From Mycobacterium ahvazicum (GTDB taxonomy: Bacteria > Actinomycetota > Actinomycetes > Mycobacteriales > Mycobacteriaceae), in NCBI RefSeq assembly GCF_900176255.2, contig NZ_FXEG02000005.1, positions 682,001-746,000 on the forward strand: DNA of 64,000 nt, in the 5' to 3' direction. The position numbers and the translations under genes are program-made. Each line of letters begins with the position of its first letter. Position 1 is the first letter of the stretch. Under the pieces are notes generated by a model. The model was given only the letters and a program-made list of their open reading frames with translations. It was not told where the DNA came from and ran no database searches. Shown one piece after another: positions 42,109 through 51,423 of the stretch.

Positions 42109-42951
42109 TTACCCCGAGAGGTTGAAGTTACCGGACGCGCCGTACACAGCCAGCGAGATGAACAAAGTAATGACGACAACGACGATCAGCGAGGTCCGCA
42201 CCGCCTGACCGACCGCGATGCCCACTCCCACCGGCCCGCCACTGGCGTTGTAGCCGTAATAGGTATGGACCAGCATCACCGCAATGGACATCACGATGGC
42301 CTGCAGGAACGACCAAAGGAGGTCCGAGGGGATGAGGAATGTATTGAAGTAGTGGTCGTAGAGACCCGCCGACTGCCCGTTGATGAAAACCGTGGTGAAC
42401 CGGGCGGCGAAAAACGCGGCGAGCACCGAGAGCGAATACAGCGGCACGATCGCGACCAGGCCGGCGATCAGTCGCGTCGACACCAGGTAGGACACCGAGT
42501 GCACCGCCATGCATTCGACGGCGTCGATCTCCTCCGAGACCCGCATCGCGCCCAGTTGGGCGGTGGCACCGGCACCAATCGTGGCGGCCAGCGCGATGCC
42601 GGCAATGACCGGTGCGACCACGCGCACGTTCAGGAACGCCGAGAGGAAGCCGGTCAATGCCTCGATACCGATGTTGCCCAGCGACGAGTAACCCTGGACG
42701 GCGATGACCCCTCCGGAGGCCAGCGTCAGGAACGCCGCGACGCCGACCGTGCCGCCGATCATCACCAGCGCGCCGGCCCCCAGGGTCATCTCCGCGACCA
42801 GCCGGATCGTCTCCTTGCGGTACCGGGTCAGCGCGTTGGGGACGTAGCGCACGGTTTGGCCGTAGAAGAGCGCCTGCTCGCCGAAGTCGTCGACCGGCCC
42901 CTGCAGCCGGGAGAACACGCGGCGGAACCGGTAAGTGACGTCGTAACTCAT
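42109..42951 (-). CDS. yrbE4B: YrbE4B, permease of the Mce4 sterol transporter
   Basis: 280 aa, MlaE-family permease with five or six TM helices and the EQ-loop-like segment (MRVSEEIDAVECMAVHSVSYLVSTR, about 155-175) that contacts the MceG ATPase. It pairs with YrbE4A in the inner membrane. It starts 19 bases after yrbE4A and precedes mce4A by 17 bases. The MceG ATPase gene is not in this window. Confidence 0.96.
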   Translation of the reverse strand: MSYDVTYRFRRVFSRLQGPVDDFGEQALFYGQTVRYVPNALTRYRKETIRLVAEMTLGAGALVMIGGTVGVAAFLTLASGGVIAVQGYSSLGNIGIEALTGFLSAFLNVRVVAPVIAGIALAATIGAGATAQLGAMRVSEEIDAVECMAVHSVSYLVSTRLIAGLVAIVPLYSLSVLAAFFAARFTTVFINGQSAGLYDHYFNTFLIPSDLLWSFLQAIVMSIAVMLVHTYYGYNASGGPVGVGIAVGQAVRTSLIVVVVITLFISLAVYGASGNFNLSG

Positions 42952-42970
42952 CGCGTGATCACTCGCCTCG

Positions 42971-43735
42971 TCATTTGGTCGAGAACCGCACGCCGATGGC
43001 CGTCATCACGACGTTGATGACGAACAGACAGATGAACGCGTAGACGACGGTTTCGTTGACCGCGTTGCCGACGCCCTTCGGCCCACCCTTGACGGTGAGG
43101 CCGCGGTAGCAGCCGACCAGACCGGCCATCACACCGAACAGCAGCGCCTTGACTTCGGCGAGCACCAACTCGCGCAGACCGGTCAACACGGTCAACCCGT
43201 TGATGAACGCGCCTGGATTCACCCCCTGGAGAAACACGGAGAAAACGTACCCACCGGACAAGCCGATCGCGCACACCAAACCGTTGAGCAACAGTGCGAC
43301 AACGGTAGAGGCCAGAACGCGGGGCACCACCAGCCGGTGGATCGGGTCGATGCCGAGCACCCGCATCGCGTCGATTTCTTCGCGGATGGTGCGGGCACCG
43401 AGGTCGGCACAGATCGCGGTGGCGCCCGCCCCGGCGACAACGAGCACGGTCACCACCGGGCCCAACTGGGTGATGGTGCCGAACGCCGTTCCGGCGCCGG
43501 ACAAATCGGCCGCGCCGATCTCGCGAAGCAGGATATTGAGGGTGAATGCGACCAGGACCGTGAACGGGATCGAGACCAACAGAGTCGGGACCAACGACAC
43601 CCGCGCGATCATCCACGTCTGATCCAGAAACTCGCGGCCTTGAAACGGTCGTCGGAAAGAGGCACGGGCCGTATCGATCATCATCTCGAAAAACCCGCCG
43701 ACAGCACGGGCGGGAACCGCAAGCTGTTCGATCAA
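42971..43735 (-). CDS. yrbE4A: YrbE4A, permease of the Mce4 sterol transporter
   Basis: 254 aa from TTG 43735; the protein (IEQLAVPARAVGGFFEMMIDTARASF) aligns from the second residue with YrbE4A as I remember it. MlaE-family permease with the coupling motif LGARTIREEIDAMRVLGIDPIHRLVVPR and GLVGCYRGLTVKGGPKGVGNAVNETVVYA. It heads the ten-gene mce4 operon. The 237 bases upstream contain a near-consensus KstR box (43923-43936). Confidence 0.96.
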   Translation of the reverse strand: MIEQLAVPARAVGGFFEMMIDTARASFRRPFQGREFLDQTWMIARVSLVPTLLVSIPFTVLVAFTLNILLREIGAADLSGAGTAFGTITQLGPVVTVLVVAGAGATAICADLGARTIREEIDAMRVLGIDPIHRLVVPRVLASTVVALLLNGLVCAIGLSGGYVFSVFLQGVNPGAFINGLTVLTGLRELVLAEVKALLFGVMAGLVGCYRGLTVKGGPKGVGNAVNETVVYAFICLFVINVVMTAIGVRFSTK

Positions 43736-43922
43736 CCCGGTAGCCCCCCTTTGCTGCTCACGGCGAAGCCTGTGCTTCGCCTTTGCGTTGTCTTTACTCG
43801 CAGCCGGCTCCGTGTGAGCCGGATCATATTAACTCAGAGAAAGTTCACGGTGTCAATGAACAGGTTATCTCTGTCTAAACCGCTAATTTGTCCTGGTCAG
43901 CGGCCTTAAGTCAGTGCCAATC

Positions 43923-43936
43923 TGACACACGTTCTA
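43923..43936 (-). promoter_or_regulatory. Near-consensus KstR box upstream of the mce4 operon
   Basis: On the minus strand TAGAACGTGTGTCA, one mismatch from TnnAACnnGTTnnA (G for T at position 11). It lies between hsd4A and yrbE4A, 188 bases before the yrbE4A start. The rest of 43736-43972 has no gene; it includes an AT-rich part near 43823-43870 where the promoter may lie. Confidence 0.55.
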
Positions 43937-43972
43937 CTAGCTGATTTCGCCCGGAGAAACAGCTTCGCGTCG

Positions 43973-44887
43973 CTATTGTTCCATTAATGCGGTCGCGGCA
44001 AAGTTACGTTCTGGATCCCGACCAGCAAAGTAGTCGCGCAAAGTGCTGCTGAGGTCGTCCGAGTCCCACGCGGCGCCGTCCGCGATGAATCGGTGCTCCG
44101 CCGTCGGAGCTGAGACCAATGTCACTTGAGGTCCGTAAACGATGAACACCTGACCGTTAACCTCGGCGGCCGCGGGAGACGCTAGGAACTGCACCAGGTT
44201 CACCACGTGATCGGGCGACAGCGGGTCGACGCCGCCGTCCTCTATATCCGGTGCGCTGCCGAACACGTCCGCCGTCATCGCGGTGCGCGCGCGTGGGCAG
44301 ATCGCGTTGGCACACACCCCGTAACGGCCCAGCGCCCGGGCCGCGGTCAGGGTGAGCGAGATGATGCCGGCCTTGGCGGCGCCGTAGTTAGCCTGCCCGA
44401 CCGGACCCACCAGTCCGGCCTCGGAGGCGGTGTTGACGATCCGGCCGAAGATCGATCCGCCGGCGTCCTTGGCCCGGCTGCGCCAGTAGGTCGCGGCGTT
44501 GCGGGTGAGCAGGAAGTGCCCACGCAGGTGCACCGCGATGACCTGGTCCCATTCCTCGTCGGACATGTTGAACAGCATCCGGTCGCGGGTGATGCCGGCA
44601 TTGTTGACCACGATGTCGAGTCCGCCCAGGCCGTCGGCGCACGACACCAGCTCGTCGGCCGTCGAGCGCTGGCTGATGTCACCGGTCACCGCGACGGCCT
44701 TGGAACCGGCGGCGCCGATCTCGTCGATCACGTCCGAGGCATCCAGGGCGGCGGCGATGTCGTTGACGACGACGGTGGCGCCGAGGCGGGCCAGACCAAG
44801 CGCTTCGGCGCGCCCGAGTCCCGCGGCCGCACCGGTCACCACCGCGACCTTCCCGGATAGATCGGTCGCGTTCGTGCTGCTAGTCAA
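43973..44887 (-). CDS. hsd4A: Hsd4A-like 17-beta-hydroxysteroid dehydrogenase (SDR, Rv3502c orthologue)
   Basis: 304 aa from TTG 44887; GAGG ten bases upstream supports it, and upstream sequence to 44956 looks non-coding. SDR motifs: TGAAAGLG, Asp after strand 2 (VNDIAAAL) for NAD, NNAGI, Ser in NTASEAG, YGAAKAG. A C-terminal extension (AEHRFIADGAAWDSDDLSS) is like that of peroxisomal multifunctional enzymes. Rv3502c oxidises the 22-hydroxyl of the side-chain CoA thioester in cholesterol beta-oxidation, and I infer the same here. It follows fdxD by 35 bases in one KstR-controlled unit. Confidence 0.88.
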   Translation of the reverse strand: MTSSTNATDLSGKVAVVTGAAAGLGRAEALGLARLGATVVVNDIAAALDASDVIDEIGAAGSKAVAVTGDISQRSTADELVSCADGLGGLDIVVNNAGITRDRMLFNMSDEEWDQVIAVHLRGHFLLTRNAATYWRSRAKDAGGSIFGRIVNTASEAGLVGPVGQANYGAAKAGIISLTLTAARALGRYGVCANAICPRARTAMTADVFGSAPDIEDGGVDPLSPDHVVNLVQFLASPAAAEVNGQVFIVYGPQVTLVSAPTAEHRFIADGAAWDSDDLSSTLRDYFAGRDPERNFAATALMEQ

Positions 44888-44922
44888 TTTATGAATACCT
44901 CTAGTTTCGGGGTCTCTCGCCG

Positions 44923-45114
44923 CTAGTCTTCGCGCAGCAACGCCGCGCGCGGGCACTCGGCGATCGCCTGCTCGGCGAGATTTTCTTGGTCGGACGGAAT
45001 CGGATCGAGCTTTACGACGGCGTAGTCCTCATCATCGAGGTCGAAGACATCTGGTGCGATTCCCAAGCACACCGCGTTGCCCTCGCACCGGTCACGATCC
45101 ACGATCACCCGCAC
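44923..45114 (-). CDS. fdxD: Ferredoxin FdxD
   Basis: 63 aa from GTG 45114, with a strong AAGGAGG five bases upstream, giving MRVIVDRDRCEGNAVCLGIAP, as in Rv3503c. A single cluster is indicated by Cys10, Cys16 and Cys54 with the ECPRAAL motif: a 3Fe-4S ferredoxin. Such ferredoxins donate electrons to P450s; CYP142 encoded at 56971 and P450s elsewhere (CYP125) are possible partners. Divergent from fadE26 with a KstR box between. Confidence 0.93.
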   Translation of the reverse strand: MRVIVDRDRCEGNAVCLGIAPDVFDLDDEDYAVVKLDPIPSDQENLAEQAIAECPRAALLRED

Positions 45115-45221
45115 GGCATCCTCCTTGAAGCTGGCCCGGATCTCGTCCTGTGTCCCATCAGAATGTAGCTCCACCATAGGGCTCACGTGCGTCTGAGGAA
45201 ACGGTCGCTGGATTCCCAGAC

Positions 45222-45235
45222 TAGAACGTGTTACA
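45222..45235. promoter_or_regulatory. KstR box between fdxD and fadE26
   Basis: TAGAACGTGTTACA fits TnnAACnnGTTnnA fully. It lies in the shared region of the divergent fdxD-hsd4A and fadE26-fadE27-fadD17 units, so it should control both. Confidence 0.9.
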
Positions 45236-45305
45236 ACCGGGAAGACGAACGGGTCGCCGTTGGTCAAATAGCCGCTTGTCACGTTCAACCAAAAGGACGG
45301 CTGGA

Positions 45306-46496
45306 ATGCGCATCAGTTACACCCCTGAACAGGAGGAGCTGCGTCGCGAGCTGCGGTCGTACTTCACCGCGCTCATGACGCCGGAACGCCGCGAGGCGCT
45401 GCACTCGACCCAGGGCGAGGTCGGAACGGGCAACGCGTATCGCGACACCGTTGCGCAGATGGGCAAGGATGGGTGGCTCACCCTGAACTGGCCCAAGGAG
45501 TACGGCGGCCAGGACCGGTCCCCGATGGACTCGCTGATCTTCACCGACGAAGCCGCGATCGCCGGCGTGCCGGTGCCGTTCCTGACGATCAACAGCGTGG
45601 CACCCACGATCATGGCGTTCGGCACCGAAGAGCAGAAGAAATTCTTCCTGCCCAAGATCGCCGCCGGAGAACTGCACTTCTCGATCGGTTACTCCGAGCC
45701 CGGCGCCGGCACCGACCTGGCGAACCTGCGCACCACGGCGGTCCGCGACGGCGACGACTACGTGATCAACGGCCAAAAGATGTGGACCAGCCTGATCGCC
45801 TACGCCGACTGGGTCTGGCTGGCGGTGCGCACCAACCCCGAAGCCAAGAAGCACCGCGGCATTTCGATGCTGGCGGTGCCGACGACCGCCGAGGGCTTCT
45901 CCTGGACTCCCGTGCACACGATGGCCGGGGTGGACACCAGCGCCACCTATTACTCGGACGTGCGCGTCCCGGTGACCAACCTGATCGGCGAGGAGAACGG
46001 CGGCTGGAAGCTGGTGACCAACCAGCTCAACCACGAGCGAGTCGCCCTGGTCTCGCCGCAACCGATCTTCCTGGCCCTGCGCGAGGTTCGCGAATGGGCG
46101 CAAAACACCAAGGACGACGGCGGGGCCAGGCTGATCGACTCCGAGTGGGTCCAGCTGAACCTGGCGCGAGTGCACGCCAAGGCCGAGGTGCTCAAGTTGA
46201 TCAACTGGGAACTGGCCTCTGAAGCAGGGGGGGCGCAGGGGCACGACCTGGGCCCCGCGGACGCGTCGGCGGCGAAGGTGTACGGCACCGAGCTGGCCAC
46301 CGAGGCCTACCGGCTGCTGATGGAGGTGCTGGGCACCGCGGCGACGGTGCGCCAGGACTCGCCGGGTGCGCTGTTGCGCGGCCGGGTCGAGCGGATGCAC
46401 CGCGCATGCCTGATCCTCACCTTCGGCGGCGGCACCAACGAGGTGCAGCGCGACATCATCGGCATGGTCGCCCTCGGGCTGCCTCGAAACCGCTAA
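45306..46496 (+). CDS. fadE26: Acyl-CoA dehydrogenase FadE26 (ChsE4)
   Basis: 396 aa from ATG 45306. ACAD motifs: IGYSEPGAGTDLANLRT, W-S/T flavin strand (KMWTSLIAYAD), and the C-terminal FGGGTNEVQRDIIG. With FadE27 it forms an alpha2beta2 enzyme that dehydrogenates the C27 (3-oxocholest-4-en-26-oyl) CoA thioester in the first side-chain beta-oxidation cycle. Each partner supplies part of the site; the catalytic Glu lies in one subunit only. First gene of a KstR-controlled operon with fadE27 (23-base gap) and fadD17. Confidence 0.95.
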   Translation: MRISYTPEQEELRRELRSYFTALMTPERREALHSTQGEVGTGNAYRDTVAQMGKDGWLTLNWPKEYGGQDRSPMDSLIFTDEAAIAGVPVPFLTINSVAPTIMAFGTEEQKKFFLPKIAAGELHFSIGYSEPGAGTDLANLRTTAVRDGDDYVINGQKMWTSLIAYADWVWLAVRTNPEAKKHRGISMLAVPTTAEGFSWTPVHTMAGVDTSATYYSDVRVPVTNLIGEENGGWKLVTNQLNHERVALVSPQPIFLALREVREWAQNTKDDGGARLIDSEWVQLNLARVHAKAEVLKLINWELASEAGGAQGHDLGPADASAAKVYGTELATEAYRLLMEVLGTAATVRQDSPGALLRGRVERMHRACLILTFGGGTNEVQRDIIGMVALGLPRNR

Positions 46497-46519
46497 GCAT
46501 CGACAAGGACGGCATCGGA

Positions 46520-47617
46520 ATGGATTTCACGACAACCGAAGCGGCGACTGACCTCGGCGGCCTGGTCGACACGATCGTGGACTCGGTGTGCACACCGGAG
46601 CATCAGCGCGAGCTCGACGGGCTCGATCAACGGTTCGACCGCGGCCTGTGGCAGAAGCTGATCGAGGCCGACATTCTCACCAGTGCGTCGGCGTCGGCGC
46701 TGGGCGGCGACGGTTTCGGTGCGCTCGAACAGGTCGCGATCCTGGTTGCGCTCGGTCGCCAGTTGGCCGCCGTGCCGTACCTGGAATCGGTGATGCTGGG
46801 CGCCGGAGTGCTGGCACGCTTCGGCTCCGAGGATCTGCAGCAGACCTGGGGAGTACCCGCCGTCAAGGGAGAGAAGATCCTGACGCCCGCCCTGGACGGC
46901 GAGATGGGTGAGGGCCCCGTGCGGGCCACCCGCGCCGGTGACGGTTACCAGCTGACCGGGACGCGCACCCAGGTCTTCTTCGGCCCCGTTGCGGATGCCT
47001 TCCTTGTTCCGGCCGAAACCGATTCCGGCACAGCCGTTTTCCTGGTCAGCGCCGAAGACGAGGGCGTCAAGGTGACCACGCTGGCGACCACCGGGAAGAA
47101 CAGTGTCGGGCATCTCGCGCTGGACGGCGTAGCGGTGGACGAGGCCCGCAAGGTCGGCGGAAGCGAAGTCGTCGCCTGGCTCGGCACGCTGGGGACCCTG
47201 GGCCGCAGCGCCTATCAGCTCGGGGTGCTCGATCGCGGTTTGCAGATGACGGCCGAATACGCCCGCGAGCGCGAGCAATTCGACCGTCCGATCGGCAGCT
47301 TCCAAGCGGTGTCACAACGACTGGCCGACGGTTACATCGACGTCAAGGGGCTGCGGCTGACGCTCACCCAGGCGGCGTGGAAGGTCTCCGAGGACATCCC
47401 CGCCGAGATCGACGTGGCCAGCGCCGCGTTCTGGGCCGCCGACGCCGGACACCGCGTCGCGCACACCATCGTGCACGTGCACGGTGGCGTGGGCGTCGAC
47501 ACCGATCACCCCGCACACCGCTACTTCCTGGCCGCCAAAGAGGCGGAGTTCGCGTTGGGCGGTGCCACCGGGCAGCTGCGCCGCATCGGTCGCGAGCTGG
47601 CGGAAACTCCTGCCTAG
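46520..47617 (+). CDS. fadE27: Acyl-CoA dehydrogenase FadE27 (ChsE5)
   Basis: 365 aa from ATG 46520. ACAD fold with LLEADILTSASASALGGDGFGALEQVAIL-type N-domain, GPVADAFLVPAE, YARERE QFDRPIGSFQAVSQRLAD, and HVHGGVGVDTDHPAHRYF near the C-terminus. Lacks the typical GSGTDL flavin loop, consistent with being the partner half of the FadE26-FadE27 heterotetramer. It stops four bases before fadD17 starts. Confidence 0.94.
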   Translation: MDFTTTEAATDLGGLVDTIVDSVCTPEHQRELDGLDQRFDRGLWQKLIEADILTSASASALGGDGFGALEQVAILVALGRQLAAVPYLESVMLGAGVLARFGSEDLQQTWGVPAVKGEKILTPALDGEMGEGPVRATRAGDGYQLTGTRTQVFFGPVADAFLVPAETDSGTAVFLVSAEDEGVKVTTLATTGKNSVGHLALDGVAVDEARKVGGSEVVAWLGTLGTLGRSAYQLGVLDRGLQMTAEYAREREQFDRPIGSFQAVSQRLADGYIDVKGLRLTLTQAAWKVSEDIPAEIDVASAAFWAADAGHRVAHTIVHVHGGVGVDTDHPAHRYFLAAKEAEFALGGATGQLRRIGRELAETPA

Positions 47618-47621
47618 CTTC

Positions 47622-49130
47622 GTGATTCCGGCCGACCCGACGGTCACCAAGCTGCTGGAGCCGCTGGCTGAGATCGACGACCGGGGGATCTACTTCGAGG
47701 AGTCGTTCACCAGCTGGCGCGATCATCTGCGACACGGTGCCGCGATCGCGGCGACGCTGCGCGAGCGGCTCGACCCCAACCGGCCGCCGCACGTCGGCGT
47801 ACTGCTGGAGAACACGCCGTTCTTCTCGGCGATGTTGACGGCGGCCGGCACGTCGGGGATCGTGCCGGTCGGTCTCAACTCGGTGCGCCGCGGCGAGGCA
47901 CTGGCCCGCGATATCAGCCGGGCCGACTGCCAGCTGGTCCTCGCCGACTCGAAATCCGCTGCGACACTGGATGACATCGATCACCTGAACGTCGATTCGG
48001 CGCAGTGGGTGGCCGAAGTCGACGCACATCGTGATGCCGAGTTGAGTTTCCAGTCAGCGTCGGCCGAAGACCTCTTCATGCTGATCTTCACCTCGGGCAC
48101 CAGCGGGGAGCCCAAGGCGGTGAAGTGCAGCCATGGCAAGGTCGCGATCGCCGGAACGACAATGACACAACGGTTCGACCTCGGCCGTGTCGACGTCTGC
48201 TATGTGTCGATGCCGTTGTTCCATTCCAACGCGGTTCTGGTCGGCTGGGCGGTGGCTGCGGCGTGCCGGGGCTCAATGGCGTTGCGGCGCAAGTTCTCTG
48301 CATCGAACTTTATGGTCGACGTCCGCCGCTACGGGGCGACCTACGCCAACTACGTCGGTAAGCCGCTGTCCTATGTGCTGGCCCAGCCGGAGCAACCCGA
48401 CGACGCGGACAATCCGCTGCGGGTGGTGTACGGCAACGAGGGCGTGCCCACCGACATCGAACGATTCGCACGCAGATTCGGCTGCAAGGTGCAGGACGGG
48501 TTCGGCTCGACCGAAGGTGGAGTCGCGATCGCCCGCACACCCGACACGCCGCCGGGCGCCTTGGGACCGCTGACCGAGGGGCTGGACATCGTCGACCCCG
48601 AGACCGGCAAGTCCTGCCCGGCCGGAGTCGTCGGCGAGTTGGTGAACACCAGCGGGCCGGGCCGTTTCGAGGGTTACTACAACGACGCTGCCGCCGAGGC
48701 CGAGCGAATGGCCGGCGGCATCTATCACAGTGGTGACCTCGCCTATCGCGACGAGGACGGATTCGCGTACTTCGCTGGGCGCCTTGGTGATTGGATGCGG
48801 GTCGACGGCGAGAACCTCGGTGCGGCACCGATCGAACGGGTTCTGTCGCGATACCCCGACGCGGCCGAGGTCGCCGTCTATGCGATCCCCGACCCGGTGG
48901 TCGGTGACCAGGTGATGGCCGCTTTGGTGATGGCACCGGGCAGCGAGTTCGACGCCGAGAAGTTTCGGGCGTTCCTGGCCGAGCAGCCCGATCTGGGGCC
49001 CAAACAATGGCCGTCGTACGTCCGGATCAGCGCGGAGCTGCCGCGGACGGTGACTTTCAAGGTGCTCAAACGCCAGTTGGCGGCCGAAGGTGTCGACTGT
49101 CATGATCGGGTATGGCCGATACCCCGATAG
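47622..49130 (+). CDS. fadD17: Acyl-CoA synthetase FadD17
   Basis: 502 aa from GTG 47622, the length recalled for M. tuberculosis FadD17; longer frames overlap fadE27. ANL-superfamily motifs: A3 LIFTSGTSGEPKAVKCSH, A5 GFGSTEGG, A7 YHSGDLAYRDEDGFAYFAGR and A10 KVLKRQL. FadD17 activates sterol side-chain acids (C24 branched or C27) as CoA thioesters. Third gene of the fadE26 operon; followed after four bases by a beta-lactamase-fold gene. Confidence 0.94.
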   Translation: MIPADPTVTKLLEPLAEIDDRGIYFEESFTSWRDHLRHGAAIAATLRERLDPNRPPHVGVLLENTPFFSAMLTAAGTSGIVPVGLNSVRRGEALARDISRADCQLVLADSKSAATLDDIDHLNVDSAQWVAEVDAHRDAELSFQSASAEDLFMLIFTSGTSGEPKAVKCSHGKVAIAGTTMTQRFDLGRVDVCYVSMPLFHSNAVLVGWAVAAACRGSMALRRKFSASNFMVDVRRYGATYANYVGKPLSYVLAQPEQPDDADNPLRVVYGNEGVPTDIERFARRFGCKVQDGFGSTEGGVAIARTPDTPPGALGPLTEGLDIVDPETGKSCPAGVVGELVNTSGPGRFEGYYNDAAAEAERMAGGIYHSGDLAYRDEDGFAYFAGRLGDWMRVDGENLGAAPIERVLSRYPDAAEVAVYAIPDPVVGDQVMAALVMAPGSEFDAEKFRAFLAEQPDLGPKQWPSYVRISAELPRTVTFKVLKRQLAAEGVDCHDRVWPIPR

Positions 49131-49134
49131 CCCT

Positions 49135-49848
49135 ATGACGTCCCGGCCTCTGGAACTCGCGCTGGAAGCGAGTTTTGAACAGCTCTCCGACGCGGTACCG
49201 GCCAACATCGGTGTGGCGATCGCGCGTCCGGACCGGACTTATTCACTGGGCAGGTGGTGGTCGGGCGTCGCCTGGTCGACGATCAAAGTGCCGTTGGCGA
49301 TCGCGGCGTTGCGCAGCGATTGGCTCAACGCCCGCGAGCCGGCGGTCAAGGCCATCACCGAATCCGACAATCGCGCATCCGAACAGTTGTGGTCGCTGCT
49401 GGGCGAACCGGTGGACGCGGCCCGCAAGGTACAGGGCGTCGTCGCCGAAGGTGGCGACACCGCGACGGTGGTCGAATCGCGGCGACTTCGACGCGGCTAC
49501 ACCGCATTCGGCCAGACGCAGTGGACGCTGCAGCGGCAGGCGCGATTTGCCGCGGAGTTGCCGTCGGTACCGGGCGCGGCGGATGTGATCGAGCTGATGG
49601 CCGACCTCACGCCCGACCACCGATGGGGCCTGGCCGCCAATGGTGCTGCGGCTAAAGGTGGTTGGGGCCCGGGCACCGATGGCGAGTACCTGGTACGGCA
49701 ATTCGGGATCCTGCCCACGCCTTCGGGGGAATGGGGCGTGGCAGTGGCGGCCGAAGTCCACGATGGCGGATTTGAAACCGGAGTCGAGGTCGTCAACACG
49801 TTGACGGACTGGCTCGTCAGCCGGCTTCCCGTGCTGGCCCGTTATTGA
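49135..49848 (+). CDS. Cytosolic beta-lactamase-fold (class A-like) serine hydrolase
   Basis: 237 aa from ATG 49135 (GTG 49090 overlaps fadD17). It keeps the three class A landmarks in order: S48-TI-K51, S77-D-N79 and K174-G-G, with sensible spacing. No Glu in a recognisable omega-loop ExxxN motif was found, and there is no signal peptide, so a periplasmic beta-lactamase is unlikely. It may be an esterase or amidase acting on an intracellular substrate. It is four bases after fadD17 and so in a KstR-controlled operon. Confidence 0.75.
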   Translation: MTSRPLELALEASFEQLSDAVPANIGVAIARPDRTYSLGRWWSGVAWSTIKVPLAIAALRSDWLNAREPAVKAITESDNRASEQLWSLLGEPVDAARKVQGVVAEGGDTATVVESRRLRRGYTAFGQTQWTLQRQARFAAELPSVPGAADVIELMADLTPDHRWGLAANGAAAKGGWGPGTDGEYLVRQFGILPTPSGEWGVAVAAEVHDGGFETGVEVVNTLTDWLVSRLPVLARY

Positions 49849-49872
49849 CGGATGCGGCCCAATCATGGGGCG

Positions 49873-51423
49873 TCAACCCGTGATCGAAGGCACCACCGCG
49901 TCGATCAGATGCGGCCCCGGTTCGGCCAGGGCTTCGCGCAACGCGTCGGCGAACTCCTCGGCGGTGTCCACCCGGCGGGCCGGTACCCCCATGCCCTCGG
50001 AGATCTTGACGAAATCCATTGTGGGACGTGATAAATCAAGCAGATCAAGGGCCTTGGGACCGGGGGCAGAACCGGCACCGACGCGCTGCAGCTCAATCCG
50101 CAAGATGTCGTAGGCGCTGTTGTCGTACAGCACGGTGGTCACGTTGAGGTTCTCGCGCGCCTGCGTCCACAGCCCGGCGATCGTGTACATCGCCGACCCG
50201 TCGGACTCCAGGCACAGCACCGGCCGGTCCGGGGCGGCCACCGCGGCGCCGACCGCGGCGGGGATGCCGTAGCCGATCGCCCCGCCGGTCAGCGTCAGCC
50301 AATCGTGCGCCGGCGCCCCGGCAGTGGCCTGCGCCAGCATCAGGCCCGAGGTGTTCGACTCGTCGACGACGATCGCCCGTTCGGGCAGCAGCGCGCCGAT
50401 CACGTCGGCCGCCGACGCCGAGGTCAACGCGCCGGTCGGCAGCCGCGGGCGCGACGCGGCGGCCAGGGGCGCGACCGTGCCGGGTGCGATCTCGTCGGCC
50501 AGCGCGATCAGCGCATCGGCCGCACCGAGGTAGTCGGCGAGCACGTGCACCTCGCAACCCGCCGGTACCAGGTCGCTGGGCATGTTCGGGTAGGCGAAGA
50601 ACGACACCGGAGATTTGGCACCGGCCAGGATCAGATGCTTGGCGCCGTCCAGTTGGGCCGCGGCGGCCTCGGCGAAATACGCCAACCGCTCGACGGCGGG
50701 AACGCCGGCGCCTCGTTCCAGGCGCGTCGGAAACGTCTCGCAAAGCCAGCGAGTCCCGGTTGCCTGCGCGATCCGCGCGGCGGCGGCCAGCCCGGGGCCG
50801 CGGGTCGCGTCACCGCCCACCATGATCACCGCCGGTTCCCCCGATCGCAGGACCTGCGCGACCGCGGGCGCCAGCAGCGGGTCCGCACTCGCCGGCCGCG
50901 CGGACGGTGCTGCGGCGGGCTGGGCGCCATCCGACCAGGACGCGTCGGCGGGCAGGATCAGCGTGGAGATCTGCGAACGGGACCGACTCGCCGCGATCGC
51001 CTCGGCGGCGTCGAGCGCCACATCGGCGGCGGTGGCCGTGCGGCGCGCCCATCCCGAGACACTGCCCGCGAGCGCGTCGATATCGGATTCCAGTGGGGCG
51101 TCGAACTTTTTGTGATAGGTGGCGTGGTCTCCGACGACGACCACCATCGGCACATGCGCCCGGCGCGCGTTGTGCAGGTTGGCCAGGCCATTGCCCAAGC
51201 CTGGCCCCAGATGCAGCAACACTGCCGCCGGCCGCTCGGCGATGCGGGCATAGCCATCGGCCGCGCCCGTCGCGACGCCCTCGAAAAGGGCCAGCACGCC
51301 CCGCATTTGGGGAACGGTGTCCAGTGCGGCCACGAAGTGCATCTCCGAGGTACCGGGATTGGCGAAGCACACGTCCACGCCGCCGTCGACCAGGGTGTTG
51401 ATCAGAGCCTGCGCACCGTTCAC
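49873..51423 (-). CDS. ilvX: IlvX-like thiamine-diphosphate enzyme (Rv3509c orthologue)
   Basis: 516 aa. Typical three-domain TPP enzyme: N-terminal PYR domain with catalytic Glu (GVLALFEGVATGAADGYARI), central domain, and C-terminal PP domain with ESDGSAMYTIAGLWTQARENLNVTTVLYDN, where the GDG-(X)n-NN motif reads SDGS...YDN. It resembles acetolactate synthase and benzoylformate decarboxylase; no small regulatory subunit is adjacent, and I doubt a role in valine synthesis. A 4-base overlap with the next gene (51420-51423) couples them. Confidence 0.88.
   Translation of the reverse strand: MNGAQALINTLVDGGVDVCFANPGTSEMHFVAALDTVPQMRGVLALFEGVATGAADGYARIAERPAAVLLHLGPGLGNGLANLHNARRAHVPMVVVVGDHATYHKKFDAPLESDIDALAGSVSGWARRTATAADVALDAAEAIAASRSRSQISTLILPADASWSDGAQPAAAPSARPASADPLLAPAVAQVLRSGEPAVIMVGGDATRGPGLAAAARIAQATGTRWLCETFPTRLERGAGVPAVERLAYFAEAAAAQLDGAKHLILAGAKSPVSFFAYPNMPSDLVPAGCEVHVLADYLGAADALIALADEIAPGTVAPLAAASRPRLPTGALTSASAADVIGALLPERAIVVDESNTSGLMLAQATAGAPAHDWLTLTGGAIGYGIPAAVGAAVAAPDRPVLCLESDGSAMYTIAGLWTQARENLNVTTVLYDNSAYDILRIELQRVGAGSAPGPKALDLLDLSRPTMDFVKISEGMGVPARRVDTAEEFADALREALAEPGPHLIDAVVPSITG

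Noticed and set aside
40868..42208. 446-codon frame opposite mce4A
   Set aside because: mce4A matches its family end to end; the opposite frame has no start signal or domain.
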